Shown: positions 7,744-16,592, numbered from the stretch's first letter. The stretch: DNA of 64,000 nucleotides from Streptomyces fuscichromogenes (GCF_014645815.1 NZ_BMML01000008.1:62001-126000); one strand, 5' to 3'. The notes: a model not told the origin generated them from the letters alone. Numbers and translations: made by a program.

Positions 7744-9909
7744 TCAGAGCCGGCCGCCGTCCCTCAGGTCCACCAGCAGCGGGGGCGCGTGCTCGCCCTT
7801 GACCGTCGTGAGGGACAGCACCGCGTGGCCCGGCGGCACCCCGTGCGCCAGTTCCGACGCCGACCAGCGCTCGCGCTCAACCTGCCGGACGGTGACCGCC
7901 CGTGCGGTGGGCGCCTTCCCGGTGATCACCCGGCGTACCACGTGCAGCGCCTTGCCCGCCGGGGTCTCCGCGATGATCTGGCGGTCGGTGACGTCCCGGG
8001 CCTCGGTCCACTCCTTGCCCCAGACCTCGGCGAAGTCCTGCCCGTCCCAGGGGGTGAGTCCGGCGAAGGCCATCCGGCAGCCGGCGGCGCCGAGCAGCGG
8101 GCCGCGCAGCGGGCGGGGCACGTCGTCCAGGGTGCGCAGGGTCAGCACGACGCCCGCGTTCGCGGAGCGCAGCCGCTGGAGGGCACGGACCGCCTCCGGT
8201 GTCACCACACCCGTCGCGTCGTCCAGGAGCAGGCAGGAGAAGAGCGAGCGGTCGTCCCGTACCGTCACGCTCGCCGTGAACTGGGCGAGCACCAGCCGGG
8301 CCAGGATCCGGGAGGCGTCCGCGTGGCCGCGCTCGGGCAGGTCGATACGGACCCGGACCGGGTGGTCGAGGGCCCTGAGGGAGAAGGGGCGGGTCTGGCC
8401 GGAGGTGTCGAAGAAGCCGGCGAAGGCCGGGCGGTCCAGGAGCGCGATGCGGTCGGCCAGGACCGCGCCGACGTCCCCCGGGTGTCCCATCTGGCGTTCC
8501 CGCGCGTCCAGCTCCCGCAGCAGCGACTCGTGGCCGGTCGACGTCAGCGCCTTGCGGAGCGCGGCGAGCGGGCCGGGGGCGCCGTCGAGGAGCTGGCGGA
8601 GTTCGGGGACGGAGGGGAAGCGGCCGTGGACCGCCCGGAACGGGCCGAGCAGCTGGGCGAGGACGGTGGTGGAGCGGCGGCTGTCGCTGCCGGGGTGCGG
8701 GTCGGCGAGGTCGCCGGCGAGGGCCTCGGCGAGTATGGCGGCGGCCTCGTCGGGGTCGGTGGTGCCGCCGTACAGGTCGAGGTCGTAGACGGACTCGGGG
8801 CGGGCGATGCTGACGACGACGTCGTAGGCGTCGGCGGGTCCGAGGCCGGCGCCGGCCGCGCCGACGACGACCACGGAGGCGCGGCCGGCGAGCGCGTGCA
8901 GGCAGAGCGACTCGGCGAGCGGGCGGACCAGGGAGCCGGTCTTGCCGGAGCCGGCCGGGCCGACGGCGAGCAGCGAGGTGCCGAGCAGTTCGGGGCCGAG
9001 GGCGAGCCCGGCGGCCCGGTACTGGTAGGGGTTGCGGGGGTCGTCGGCCGTGGTGCCCAGCCGGACCTGGCCGGTGACCAGGTCGTGCCGGGCGTGCCGG
9101 GCGGGCAGGTCGCGTTCGCCGGAGGGGTGCAGACAGGCGGCGGCGCCGTCCCTGACCACGGCGGCGGTGAAGGTGGCCATGCTGTGCCGGCCGCTCTGTA
9201 CGCCCTGCCAGGCGCGGGCGATCCTGGCCTGGTCCACGTCCCGCATCAGCCCGCTCCGGGCCTCCCCGGCGAGCCGGTCGGCGGCCTCGGACGCCCCCGC
9301 GGCGCGCAGGTGGGGCCACTGGGCGGGGTCCTCCTCGGGGGCCGGGGGTTCCTGGCGGGGCGCCGAAGCCCTGAACAGGGGCACCACGAACCGCCGCCAC
9401 ACCTCCCCCCAGCGGCCGAGCTTGCCCACCACGAGCATGATGGAGAGAGCGACCAGGTACGTGTACCCCTCATAGATGAAGCGGGTCGCGGTCGGTGCGA
9501 TCGAGCCGTTCGCGCCCTGCCACGAGTCGGGGAGGAGGAGTTGGAGCGGCAGCCCCCACCAGGCCCCCAGGTACCCGTGCGTCAGCAGGGACCAGAGCAG
9601 CCAGCCCACCAGGAAGGCGATGAGGGCGCCGCTGAGCAGCTGCCGGGTGGGCAGTTCCTCGGGTTCCTTCGCCGCCCGGGGCCGGTACCCGAACCGCCAC
9701 ACCCCCGGCGCGGCCTCCGGCCTGGGCGCCCGCAGCCAGGCCAGGAAGGCGGAGCCGTCCGGCAGCGGGGGCATGGCCGGTGGTGCCGTCGGTCGTGGCG
9801 GCATCGCGGACGCCTCGGTCGGCGTGACCTCCGCGTCCTGTGGCCCCGCCGGTCGCGGCACAGGATTCGCATGCGTACGCCGCGTGTCCCGCGTCCCGTC
9901 GCTGTCCAT
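7744..9909 (-). CDS. Membrane-anchored P-loop ATPase, TraG/TraD/VirD4-like
   Basis: I start it at the ATG of MDSDGTRDTRR (721 aa), which has GGGAG nine bases upstream; an in-frame ATG lies 20 codons earlier. A proline-rich cytoplasmic N terminus is followed by two membrane segments (ALIAFLVGWLLWSLL and YLVALSIMLVVGKL, about residues 95-170). The ATPase core has Walker A GPAGSGKTGSL and a Walker B-like strand (SLFSCLLLDDATG). This arrangement resembles coupling-protein/FtsK-HerA ATPases, but no conjugation genes are nearby. It is annotated in relatives, as far as I recall, only as an ATP/GTP-binding protein. Its place between the PucR regulator and gabT is unexplained. Role unknown. Confidence 0.7.
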   Translation of the reverse strand: MDSDGTRDTRRTHANPVPRPAGPQDAEVTPTEASAMPPRPTAPPAMPPLPDGSAFLAWLRAPRPEAAPGVWRFGYRPRAAKEPEELPTRQLLSGALIAFLVGWLLWSLLTHGYLGAWWGLPLQLLLPDSWQGANGSIAPTATRFIYEGYTYLVALSIMLVVGKLGRWGEVWRRFVVPLFRASAPRQEPPAPEEDPAQWPHLRAAGASEAADRLAGEARSGLMRDVDQARIARAWQGVQSGRHSMATFTAAVVRDGAAACLHPSGERDLPARHARHDLVTGQVRLGTTADDPRNPYQYRAAGLALGPELLGTSLLAVGPAGSGKTGSLVRPLAESLCLHALAGRASVVVVGAAGAGLGPADAYDVVVSIARPESVYDLDLYGGTTDPDEAAAILAEALAGDLADPHPGSDSRRSTTVLAQLLGPFRAVHGRFPSVPELRQLLDGAPGPLAALRKALTSTGHESLLRELDARERQMGHPGDVGAVLADRIALLDRPAFAGFFDTSGQTRPFSLRALDHPVRVRIDLPERGHADASRILARLVLAQFTASVTVRDDRSLFSCLLLDDATGVVTPEAVRALQRLRSANAGVVLTLRTLDDVPRPLRGPLLGAAGCRMAFAGLTPWDGQDFAEVWGKEWTEARDVTDRQIIAETPAGKALHVVRRVITGKAPTARAVTVRQVERERWSASELAHGVPPGHAVLSLTTVKGEHAPPLLVDLRDGGRL

Positions 9910-10212
9910 CGCTCTCGCTCCCTGACCAGCCGTTCCGTCCACCGTCAGCGGCCAATCTAACGCCCTCACAAGGGGAGTTCACCGCTTACGCGGCCGAGGA
10001 GCCCTCCGGCCGGGCGCCCGGCCCCCCGGCCGCACTATGTCCACCACGGACAACGTCACTCTCCGACAACGCCCACATGGAGCATGCCCACCTCTCGCAC
10101 CCGGCCCTAGCCTGCGAAGAAAGAAGGAAAGCGTCCGAAAACGCACCACCGGAGCAACCGGACGGGACGCGCCCGGCACGCATCGGTTCGCACCACTCAT
10201 CAGGGAGCCCCC
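9910..10212. promoter_or_regulatory. Divergent intergenic region between the ATPase gene and gabT
   Basis: 303 bases without a gene. It contains a 16-bp perfect GC palindrome GGCCGGGCGCCCGGCC (10008-10023) and a possible -10 TAGCCT about 100 bases before gabT. No operator can be assigned with confidence. Confidence 0.4.
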
Positions 10213-11547
10213 ATGACCGCACTTCCGCAGGAGCGTCGCGTCGTCACCGCCATCCCCGGCCCGAAGTCGCAGGAGCTGCAGACCCGTCGCCTGGCCGCGG
10301 TGGCGCAGGGTGTGGGCTCGGTGCTGCCCGTCTTCACCGTGCGCGCGGGCGGCGGCATCATCGAGGACGTCGACGGCAACCGCCTCATCGACTTCGGTTC
10401 CGGCATCGCCGTGACCTCCGTCGGCGCCTCCGCCGAGGCCGTCGTACGCCGGGCGAGCGCCCAGCTGGCCGACTTCACCCACACCTGTTTCATGGTCACC
10501 CCGTACGAGGGCTACGTGGAGGTCGCCGAGGCCCTCGCCGAGCTCACCCCGGGTGACCACGCGAAGAAGTCCGCGCTGTTCAACTCCGGCGCCGAGGCCG
10601 TCGAGAACGCCGTGAAGATCGCGCGTGCCTACACCAAGCGCCAGGCCGTCGTCGTGTTCGACCACGGCTACCACGGGCGGACCAACCTCACCATGGCGCT
10701 CACCGCCAAGAACATGCCGTACAAGCACGGCTTCGGTCCGTTCGCGCCCGAGGTCTACCGGGTCCCGGTCGCCTACGCCTACCGCTGGCCGACCGGGCCG
10801 GAGAACGCCGGGCCGGAGGCCGCCAAGCAGGCCATCGACCAGATCAGCAAGCAGGTCGGCGCCGACAACGTCGCCGCGATCATCATCGAGCCGGTGCTCG
10901 GCGAGGGCGGCTTCATCGAGCCGGCCAAGGGCTTCCTGCCGGCGCTCAGCCAGTTCGCCAGGGACAACGGGATCGTCTTCGTCGCGGACGAGATCCAGTC
11001 CGGGTTCTGCCGTACGGGTCAGTGGTTCGCGTGCGAGGACGAGGGGATCGTCCCGGACCTGATCACCACCGCCAAGGGCATCGCGGGCGGTCTCCCGCTG
11101 GCCGCCGTGACCGGTCGCGCCGAGATCATGGACGCCGCGCACGCCGGTGGCCTGGGCGGCACCTACGGCGGCAACCCCGTCGCCTGTGCCGGTGCGCTCG
11201 GTGCCATCGAGACCATGAAGGAGCTCGACCTCAACGCCAGGGCGAAGAACATCGAGGCGGTCATGAAGCCGCGTCTCGCCGCCATGGCCGAGAAGTTCGA
11301 CGTCATCGGCGACATCCGGGGCCGGGGCGCGATGATCGCCGTCGAGCTGGTCAAGGACCGCGCCACCAAGGAGCCGAACCCGGAGGCCACCGCGGCCCTC
11401 GCCAAGGCCTGCCACCAGGAGGGACTGCTGGTCCTGACCTGTGGCACGTACGGCAACGTGCTCCGTTTCCTGCCCCCGCTCGTCATCGGCGAGGACCTCC
11501 TCAACGAGGGCCTCGACATCATCGAGCAGGCCTTCGCACGGATCTGA
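10213..11547 (+). CDS. gabT: 4-aminobutyrate (GABA) aminotransferase
   Basis: 444 aa with GGGAG five to six bases before the ATG. It is a class-III PLP aminotransferase. The PLP-binding Lys288 lies in TTAKGIAGGLPLAAV; other family blocks are NSGAEAVENAVKIAR, FDHGYHGRTNLTMALT and FVADEIQSGFCRTG. It transfers the amino group of GABA to 2-oxoglutarate, giving succinate semialdehyde, which the dehydrogenase at 4478-5926 could oxidise. Together with the Pot transporter and oxidase downstream it would complete putrescine breakdown. Family and length fit GabT well; other omega-amino acids may also be substrates. Confidence 0.93.
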   Translation: MTALPQERRVVTAIPGPKSQELQTRRLAAVAQGVGSVLPVFTVRAGGGIIEDVDGNRLIDFGSGIAVTSVGASAEAVVRRASAQLADFTHTCFMVTPYEGYVEVAEALAELTPGDHAKKSALFNSGAEAVENAVKIARAYTKRQAVVVFDHGYHGRTNLTMALTAKNMPYKHGFGPFAPEVYRVPVAYAYRWPTGPENAGPEAAKQAIDQISKQVGADNVAAIIIEPVLGEGGFIEPAKGFLPALSQFARDNGIVFVADEIQSGFCRTGQWFACEDEGIVPDLITTAKGIAGGLPLAAVTGRAEIMDAAHAGGLGGTYGGNPVACAGALGAIETMKELDLNARAKNIEAVMKPRLAAMAEKFDVIGDIRGRGAMIAVELVKDRATKEPNPEATAALAKACHQEGLLVLTCGTYGNVLRFLPPLVIGEDLLNEGLDIIEQAFARI

Positions 11548-11571
11548 GCCACAGGGTTCTCGCAGCGGGCC

Positions 11572-11593
11572 CACAGGGGCTCGAACCCCTGTG
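11572..11593 (+). terminator. Short hairpin after gabT
   Basis: CACAGGGG and CCCCTGTG form an 8-bp stem around CTCGAA, 25 bases past the gabT stop. It resembles a tRNA T-arm on the minus strand, but no cloverleaf can be built around it. Confidence 0.5.
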
Positions 11594-11739
11594 CCACAAC
11601 CGCTCCACCCCTCCCACCTGGTGTGATGCGCGGGGCTGGAGCGGCCCCCGTCAGGCCGTGTGAAGAAGGTGTGCGAGGTGGATGGCGGGACGCGATTCCG
11701 CCTGTCGCCGCACCGGACCCTGCCGTAGGTTCTATCCAG

Positions 11740-12636
11740 ATGAGAGATACACCCCGCCCACAGGGGACTGTGGGCGATTTCAGGCCGGGGCCTCCCCAGC
11801 TTCGACCTGGTCGTGCCCTCGCGCACACAACCGGGGCCTCCGGCTCCGGATCTCCTCACCGATCGGACGGTCGCCCGCCCCAAACCCCCCGGGGCGCGCG
11901 GCGTTCCGATCCGGACGGCCGCCTCGGAACTACCCCCCCTGTTCCGGGGCGGCCGACCTCCTTCCATCGCTCCCCCTTCGCGGGATTCGCGGGGCTCCTG
12001 GCACTTCTGGGCCTGCCGGCCCTTCTCTTCGCGCTGATCACCTGGCAGGTCGTGGCCCATGGCCCGCTGCTGCGCGTGGACAGCCGTCTGAGCGGCGCGC
12101 TCGTCCGTCCGGACCGGTTCTCCGAGCTCCTCTCCGACCTCGGGAACGTGCAGATCGCGGTCCCGGTCCTGGTGCTCGTCATCGGTTACGTCGCCCGCCG
12201 CGGCCGTGCCATTGGTACAGACCGCTGGTGGCTGCCCCCGACGGCCGCCGCCGTGCTGATGGCCCTGGTCCCGGCGGTCATCGTGCCGCTGAAGGACTGG
12301 ACCGCCCGGCCGGGGACCCCGGCGGTGCCCCCGGCGGTCGGCTACTTCCCCTCCGGCCACACGGCGACCGCCGCCATCGCGTACGGCTCCGCCACCCTGA
12401 TCCTCCTCCCCTGGCTCACGTCCGCGGCGGCCCGCCGGACCGCCGTCGGGATCTGCGCGGCCCTGGTCCTCGGTGTCTCCTACGGCCTGGTCCGGCGCGG
12501 CTGGCACTGGCCGCTGGACGTGGTGGCCAGCTGGTGCCTGGCCACCGTCCTGCTGACGTCGCTGAGGCTGCTGCTCAGCCGAAGTACGCGTCGAAGGTCT
12601 TCTGGAACTCCCAGTTCGAGTACCGGTCCCAGTTGA
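11740..12636 (+). CDS. PAP2-superfamily membrane phosphatase
   Basis: About 298 aa from the ATG at 11740; the frame is open for 39 codons further upstream, so the start is uncertain. A TAGGTT box close upstream would fit a leaderless transcript. The three PAP2 motifs are present: KDWTARPGTP, YFPSGHTATAA and SYGLVRRGWHWPLDV, with five or six hydrophobic segments. Such enzymes remove phosphate from lipid phosphates (phosphatidic acid or undecaprenyl pyrophosphate) at the outer membrane face. The stop lies inside the 3' end of the convergent chitinase gene, a 62-base tail-to-tail overlap, and the last ~15 residues are basic and low-complexity. Confidence 0.8.
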   Translation: MRDTPRPQGTVGDFRPGPPQLRPGRALAHTTGASGSGSPHRSDGRPPQTPRGARRSDPDGRLGTTPPVPGRPTSFHRSPFAGFAGLLALLGLPALLFALITWQVVAHGPLLRVDSRLSGALVRPDRFSELLSDLGNVQIAVPVLVLVIGYVARRGRAIGTDRWWLPPTAAAVLMALVPAVIVPLKDWTARPGTPAVPPAVGYFPSGHTATAAIAYGSATLILLPWLTSAAARRTAVGICAALVLGVSYGLVRRGWHWPLDVVASWCLATVLLTSLRLLLSRSTRRRSSGTPSSSTGPS

Positions 12637-14380
12637 CCGACCAGGTCATCAGGCCGCGCAGGGCCGGCCAGGTGCCGTGGGTGGCGTACGACCCGCAGTT
12701 CGTCTTCCTCGTCAGGCAGTCCAGGGCCTTGGTGACCTCGGCCGGGGCCACGTAGCCGTTGCCCGCGTTGACCGACGCCGGCATGCCGATCGCGATCTGG
12801 TCGGGGCGCAGCGGCGGGAAGACGTTGCCGGCGTCGCCCGCCACCGGAAAGCCGGTGAGCAGCATGTCGGTCATGGCAATGTGGAAGTCGGCGCCGCCCA
12901 TCGAGTGGTACTGGTTGTCGAGGCCCATGATCGGGCCCGAGTTGTAGTCCTGGACGTGCAGCAGGGTCAGGTCGTCGCGAAGGGCGTAGACGACCGGGAG
13001 GTAGGCCCCGCAGCGCGGGTCCTGGCCGCCCCACTTGCCGGTGCCGTAGTACTGGTAGCCCATCTGCACGAAGAAGGTCTCCGGCGCCATGGAGAGGACG
13101 AACTTCGCACCGTACTTGGCCTTGAGGGTCTTCAGGGCGGAGATGAGATTGACGATCACCGGGGTCGTCGGGTTCTTGAAGTCCGTGTCGCTCGTGTCCA
13201 GGGAGAGCGAGTGGCCCTCGAAGTCGATGTCCAGGCCGTCGAGGCCGTAGGTGTCGATGATGTTCGAGACGGAGGAGACGAAGGCGTCCCGGGCGGCCGT
13301 CGTGGTGAGCTGGACCTGGCCGTTGGCGCCGCCGATGGAGATCAGCACCTTCTTGCCGGCCGCCTGCTTGGCCTTGATCGCCGCCTTGAAGTCGGCGTCG
13401 CTCTCGACGCCGGCGCACTCGGTGACCGGGCAGCGGTTGAAGCGGATGTCCCCGGAGGTGGCCGAGGTCGGTTCGCCGAAGGCCAGGTCGATGACGTCCC
13501 AGCTGTCGGGGACGTCGGCGAGCCGGGTGTAGCCGGAGCCGTTGGCGAAGGAGGCGTGCAGGTAGCCGACGAGGGCATGGGTGGGCAGGTCGGCGGAGCC
13601 GCCCCCCGGGGAGCCGGCGGACGTGGTGGCCGTGACCGCGGCCGACTTCGCGGACTCGCCCGCGGCGTTCACGGCGGTGACCTGGAAGCTGTACGCCGTG
13701 GCCGGGGACAGGCCGGTCACGGTCGCCGAAGTCCCGTTCGCCGTCTGGACTTCCGCCCCGTTCCGGTAGACCGCGTAGCTCGTGGCGCCGGTGACCGCGG
13801 TCCAGGACAGGGCCACGCCGGTGGAGGTGACGGTGCCGGCCTTCAGGCCCGTCGGCGCGGCCGGCGGCTGTCCCGCGTCCGCGCCCGGACCGACCAGCGA
13901 CACGTCGTCGGCGTAGTAGGCGCCGGTGCCGTACCAGCCGTGGGTGTAGATGGTGACCTTGGTGGTCGAGGCACCCGTGGTGAACGTGGTCGTGAGCTTC
14001 TGCCAGTCGGGGGCGGACTGGGTCCAGGTGGAGACGTCGGTGGTCCCGGTGCCGCTCGCCCCGAGGTAGACGTAGGAGCCGCGGACGTAGCCGGACAGGG
14101 TGTACTGCGAGCCCGGCTTGACGGTCACGGTCTGCGCGCACTGGGCGTTGTCGCTGCCGGCCGGGGTCGCCTGGAGCGCGGAAGCCCCGCTGTGCACCGG
14201 TGAGTTGACCGTCGTACCGCTGCCCGCCGTGCAGGTCCAGCCGGACAGGCCGGACTCGAACCCGCCGTTGACGACGAGGTCGGCGTCGGCCGCACGGGCG
14301 GCCGACGAGAGCGCGGTGATACCGGGCACGGCCAGCAGCAGGGCCGTGAGCATGCCGAGGGCAGGTCTCGCGCGAACCAC
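12575..14380 (-). CDS. Secreted GH18 chitinase with carbohydrate-binding and fibronectin III domains
   Basis: 601 aa from the GTG at 14380, which has GGAGG six bases upstream; an in-frame GTG 14 codons earlier lies at the operator. A Sec signal peptide ends near ARA-ADADL. Then come a CBM (NGGFESGLSGWTC), an FnIII domain (APTGLKAGTVTSTGVALSW...) and the GH18 barrel. The catalytic motif is LDGLDIDFEG with the acid Glu388. It hydrolyses extracellular chitin. The promoter carries a DasR-type site, so release by GlcN-6-P is expected. The gene ends inside the convergent PAP2 gene. Confidence 0.93.
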   Translation of the reverse strand: MVRARPALGMLTALLLAVPGITALSSAARAADADLVVNGGFESGLSGWTCTAGSGTTVNSPVHSGASALQATPAGSDNAQCAQTVTVKPGSQYTLSGYVRGSYVYLGASGTGTTDVSTWTQSAPDWQKLTTTFTTGASTTKVTIYTHGWYGTGAYYADDVSLVGPGADAGQPPAAPTGLKAGTVTSTGVALSWTAVTGATSYAVYRNGAEVQTANGTSATVTGLSPATAYSFQVTAVNAAGESAKSAAVTATTSAGSPGGGSADLPTHALVGYLHASFANGSGYTRLADVPDSWDVIDLAFGEPTSATSGDIRFNRCPVTECAGVESDADFKAAIKAKQAAGKKVLISIGGANGQVQLTTTAARDAFVSSVSNIIDTYGLDGLDIDFEGHSLSLDTSDTDFKNPTTPVIVNLISALKTLKAKYGAKFVLSMAPETFFVQMGYQYYGTGKWGGQDPRCGAYLPVVYALRDDLTLLHVQDYNSGPIMGLDNQYHSMGGADFHIAMTDMLLTGFPVAGDAGNVFPPLRPDQIAIGMPASVNAGNGYVAPAEVTKALDCLTRKTNCGSYATHGTWPALRGLMTWSVNWDRYSNWEFQKTFDAYFG

Positions 14381-14427
14381 AAGTGCCTCCGGAGGTGGGG
14401 GATTTGGAGGTGGGGTGCGCACTCAAC

Positions 14428-14453
14428 TTGGTCCAGACCAATTGGCTTGTCAA
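14428..14453 (-). promoter_or_regulatory. Chitinase promoter with DasR-responsive element
   Basis: In the gene's direction TTGACA (14453-14448) is followed at once by TTGGTCTGGACCAA (14441-14428), a near-perfect palindrome matching the known Streptomyces dre/chitinase repeat TGGTCTAGACCA. The operator occupies the -35 to -10 spacer. Confidence 0.75.
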
Positions 14454-14487
14454 GACCCGCGCCCCCCTCGGCGCCGCCCACACGACA

Positions 14488-14505
14488 GCGCCCCGTCAGG
14501 GGCGC
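14488..14505. terminator. GGGGCGCGGGG-type intergenic hairpin repeat, copy A
   Basis: GCGCCCC (14488-14494) and GGGGCGC (14499-14505) form a stem with a GTCA loop, followed by GGGGAACTGCGCGACCAGCC. Related sequences occur at 23120 and 25893. It lies between the chitinase promoter and the end of the next minus-strand gene and probably stops that gene's transcript. Confidence 0.6.
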
Positions 14506-14569
14506 GGGGAACTGCGCGACCAGCCACGACACAGCCGCGGCCGGCCGACAACCGACACCCGCACGGCGC

Positions 14570-15013
14570 TCAGCCGTCGGCCAGGCCGGCGGCAGCCTCG
14601 TGCATCGCCAGTTCCAGCAGCGCCGGATCCGTCAGCGTCCCCGCCCCGTCCGGCATCACCAGCCACCGCACCCCCTGGGTCGACCGTCCGGGATACGGCA
14701 CGACGATCCAGGTCCCGGCGCCTGCCGTACGGATCCCGGTGCCGAGCCACCGCGCGGCCGTTCCGGGCGGCACGAAGAAGCCCACCCGGTTGTCCCCGAA
14801 GTCGACCAGGACGGGTCCCGGTTGATCGAGGACGCGGGTGAGCACGTCGAGGGTCGGATAGCCGAGCTCGCCCGGCAGGATCAGCACGTCCCAGGCCCGG
14901 CCGGCGGGCAGCAGCGCGATCCCCAGCGGGTTGCGCTCCCATTCCCAGCGGCACGCCTCGGGATCCGGTGCGACGGATGCCAGCCACTCGACCGCTGTCT
15001 TCGCCCCAGTCAT
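14570..15013 (-). CDS. Hypothetical protein, possibly related to the primase-polymerase-like domain
   Basis: 147 aa from the ATG with GGGGAGG seven bases upstream. It is soluble, with no signal or membrane segment. The pattern AWDVLILPGELGYPTLDVL ... GPVLVDFGDNRVGFFVPPGTA ... TWIVVPYPG is reminiscent of small Streptomyces proteins described as primase/polymerase N-terminal-like, but the catalytic acidic pair is not evident, so I do not claim activity. It follows the polyamine oxidase gene on the same strand after a 151-base gap. Its ribosome site is complementary to an upstream leader segment (see the separate entry). Confidence 0.6.
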   Translation of the reverse strand: MTGAKTAVEWLASVAPDPEACRWEWERNPLGIALLPAGRAWDVLILPGELGYPTLDVLTRVLDQPGPVLVDFGDNRVGFFVPPGTAARWLGTGIRTAGAGTWIVVPYPGRSTQGVRWLVMPDGAGTLTDPALLELAMHEAAAGLADG

Positions 15014-15015
15014 CA

Positions 15016-15078
15016 GAAGACCTCCCCATCTCGCTCGTCGACGCGGGCTTCGCGTCACGGGGAGAGAGGGAGGTCTTC
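15016..15078 (-). promoter_or_regulatory. Leader hairpin that would mask the ribosome site of the 14570-15013 gene
   Basis: GAAGACCTCCC in the leader (15078-15068 read on the minus strand) is exactly complementary to GGGAGGTCTTC (15026-15016), which contains the Shine-Dalgarno sequence. The enclosed 41 bases contain a second small hairpin (GACGCG/CGCGTC). The structure suggests translational control. Confidence 0.5.
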
Positions 15079-15164
15079 GGGGGGCATTACGCGGGTTTCA
15101 GCACCCCGTTGGAGTGAACCGGATCACACCGGACGTTGACCGCCGACGGACTCAGCCGACGGAC

Positions 15165-16592
15165 TCAGCTGTCGAAGCCCAGCCCCAGCCGGTCCATCGC
15201 CCTGAGCCACAGGTTCCGGCGTCCGCCGTGGGCGTCGGCACGGGCCAGCGACCACTTGGTGAGGGCGATGCCCGTCCAGGCGAACGGCTCGGGCGGGAAC
15301 GGCAGCGGCTTCTTGCGGACCATCTCCAGGCGGGTGCGCTCGGTCTCCTCCCCCGCCAGCAGGTCCAGCATCACGTCGGCGCCGAACCGGGTGGCACCGA
15401 CGCCGAGGCCGGTGTAGCCCGCCGCGTACGCCACCTTCCCCTGGTGCGCGGTGCCGAAGAACGCCGAGAAACGGGAGCAGGTGTCGATCGCGCCGCCCCA
15501 GGCGTGCGTGAAGCGGACGCCCTCCAGCTGCGGGAAGCAGGAGAAGAAGTGCCCGGCGAGCTTGGCGTAGGTCTCCGGGCGGTCGTCGTACTCGCGGCGC
15601 ACCCGGCCGCCGTAGTGGTGGATGGCGTCGTAGCCGCCCCACAGGATGCGGTTGTCGGCGGAGAGCCGGAAGTAGTGGAACTGGTTGGCGGAGTCGCCGA
15701 GGCCCTGCCGGTTCTTCCAGCCGATCGCGCCGAGCTGCTCGGCGGTGAGCGGCTCGGTCATCAGGGCGTAGTCGTAGACCGGGACGGTGTAGGCGCGGAC
15801 CCGCTTGAGCAGGTTCGGGAAGATGTTGGTGGCGAGCGCGACCTGCCGGGCGCGGACCGATCCGTACGGGGTGCGTACGGCCATGCCGGCGCCGTAGGCC
15901 TTCAGGGCCAGGGCGGGCGTGTGCTCGTACACCCGGACGCCGAGGGCCAGGCACGCCTGCTTCAGGCCCCAGGCGAGCTTGGCCGGGTTGAGCATGGCCA
16001 CGCCCCGGCGGTCCCACAGGCCCGCCTCGAAGGTCGGCGAGTTCACCTGTGCGCGCACCGCGTCGGCGTCGAGGAACTCGATGTCGTCCGCGAGGCCCTG
16101 CCGTTCCAGGTCCTGGTGCCAGTCGCGCAGTTCCCACGCCTGGTAGGTCTCGGTCGCCACGTCGATCTCGCCGGTGCGTTCGAACTCGCAGTCGATGCCG
16201 TGCCGGTCGACGGCGGCCTCGATCTCGTCGAGGTTGCGTCGGCCCAGCTCCTGGAGCCGGTGGATCTCCTCGGGCCAGCGGGCGAGGCCGTTGGGCAGCC
16301 CGTGGGTGAGGGAGGCGGCGCAGAAGCCGCCGTTGCGGCCCGAGGCGGCCCAGCCCACCTCGTGGCCTTCCAGCAGGACCACATCGCGCCCGGGGTCGCG
16401 CTCCTTGGCGCACAGCGCGGTCCACAGTCCGCTGTACCCGCCGCCGACGACCAGCAGGTCGCAGGTGTCGGCGCCGGTCAGCGCGGGCTCGGGGTGGGGC
16501 TTGCCGGGGTCTTCCAGCCAGTACGGCACCGGCTGTGCTTCGGAAAGAGACCTGGTCCAGTCTGCCTGACGGCTCATGGCGCTTGGGGCCAT
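15165..16592 (-). CDS. FAD-dependent oxidoreductase of the DadA/PuuB type (gamma-glutamylputrescine oxidase-like)
   Basis: 475 aa from the ATG at 16592, which has GGGAG nine bases upstream (an in-frame TTG and a later ATG are alternatives). The FAD-binding Rossmann motif is LLVVGGGYSGLWTAL, with the usual downstream Glu (LLEGHEVG) and the SGRNGGFCAASL block. The C-terminal YTGLGVGATRFGADVMLDLL is typical of the family. It oxidises an amine, probably gamma-glutamylputrescine or a related polyamine, to the aldehyde. It is the last gene of the dehydrogenase-potD-potA-potB-potC operon, 32 bases after potC, which supports a polyamine substrate. The gamma-glutamyl ligase is not in the window. Confidence 0.85.
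   Translation of the reverse strand: MAPSAMSRQADWTRSLSEAQPVPYWLEDPGKPHPEPALTGADTCDLLVVGGGYSGLWTALCAKERDPGRDVVLLEGHEVGWAASGRNGGFCAASLTHGLPNGLARWPEEIHRLQELGRRNLDEIEAAVDRHGIDCEFERTGEIDVATETYQAWELRDWHQDLERQGLADDIEFLDADAVRAQVNSPTFEAGLWDRRGVAMLNPAKLAWGLKQACLALGVRVYEHTPALALKAYGAGMAVRTPYGSVRARQVALATNIFPNLLKRVRAYTVPVYDYALMTEPLTAEQLGAIGWKNRQGLGDSANQFHYFRLSADNRILWGGYDAIHHYGGRVRREYDDRPETYAKLAGHFFSCFPQLEGVRFTHAWGGAIDTCSRFSAFFGTAHQGKVAYAAGYTGLGVGATRFGADVMLDLLAGEETERTRLEMVRKKPLPFPPEPFAWTGIALTKWSLARADAHGGRRNLWLRAMDRLGLGFDS

Noticed and set aside
6184..9960. 1258-codon plus-strand frame
   Set aside because: Antisense to the PucR and ATPase genes; no motifs and typical shadow composition.
11572..11593. tRNA T-arm-like sequence (minus strand GGGGTTCGAGCCCC)
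   Set aside because: No D-arm, anticodon arm or matching acceptor stem can be formed on either side; a simple hairpin terminator explains it.
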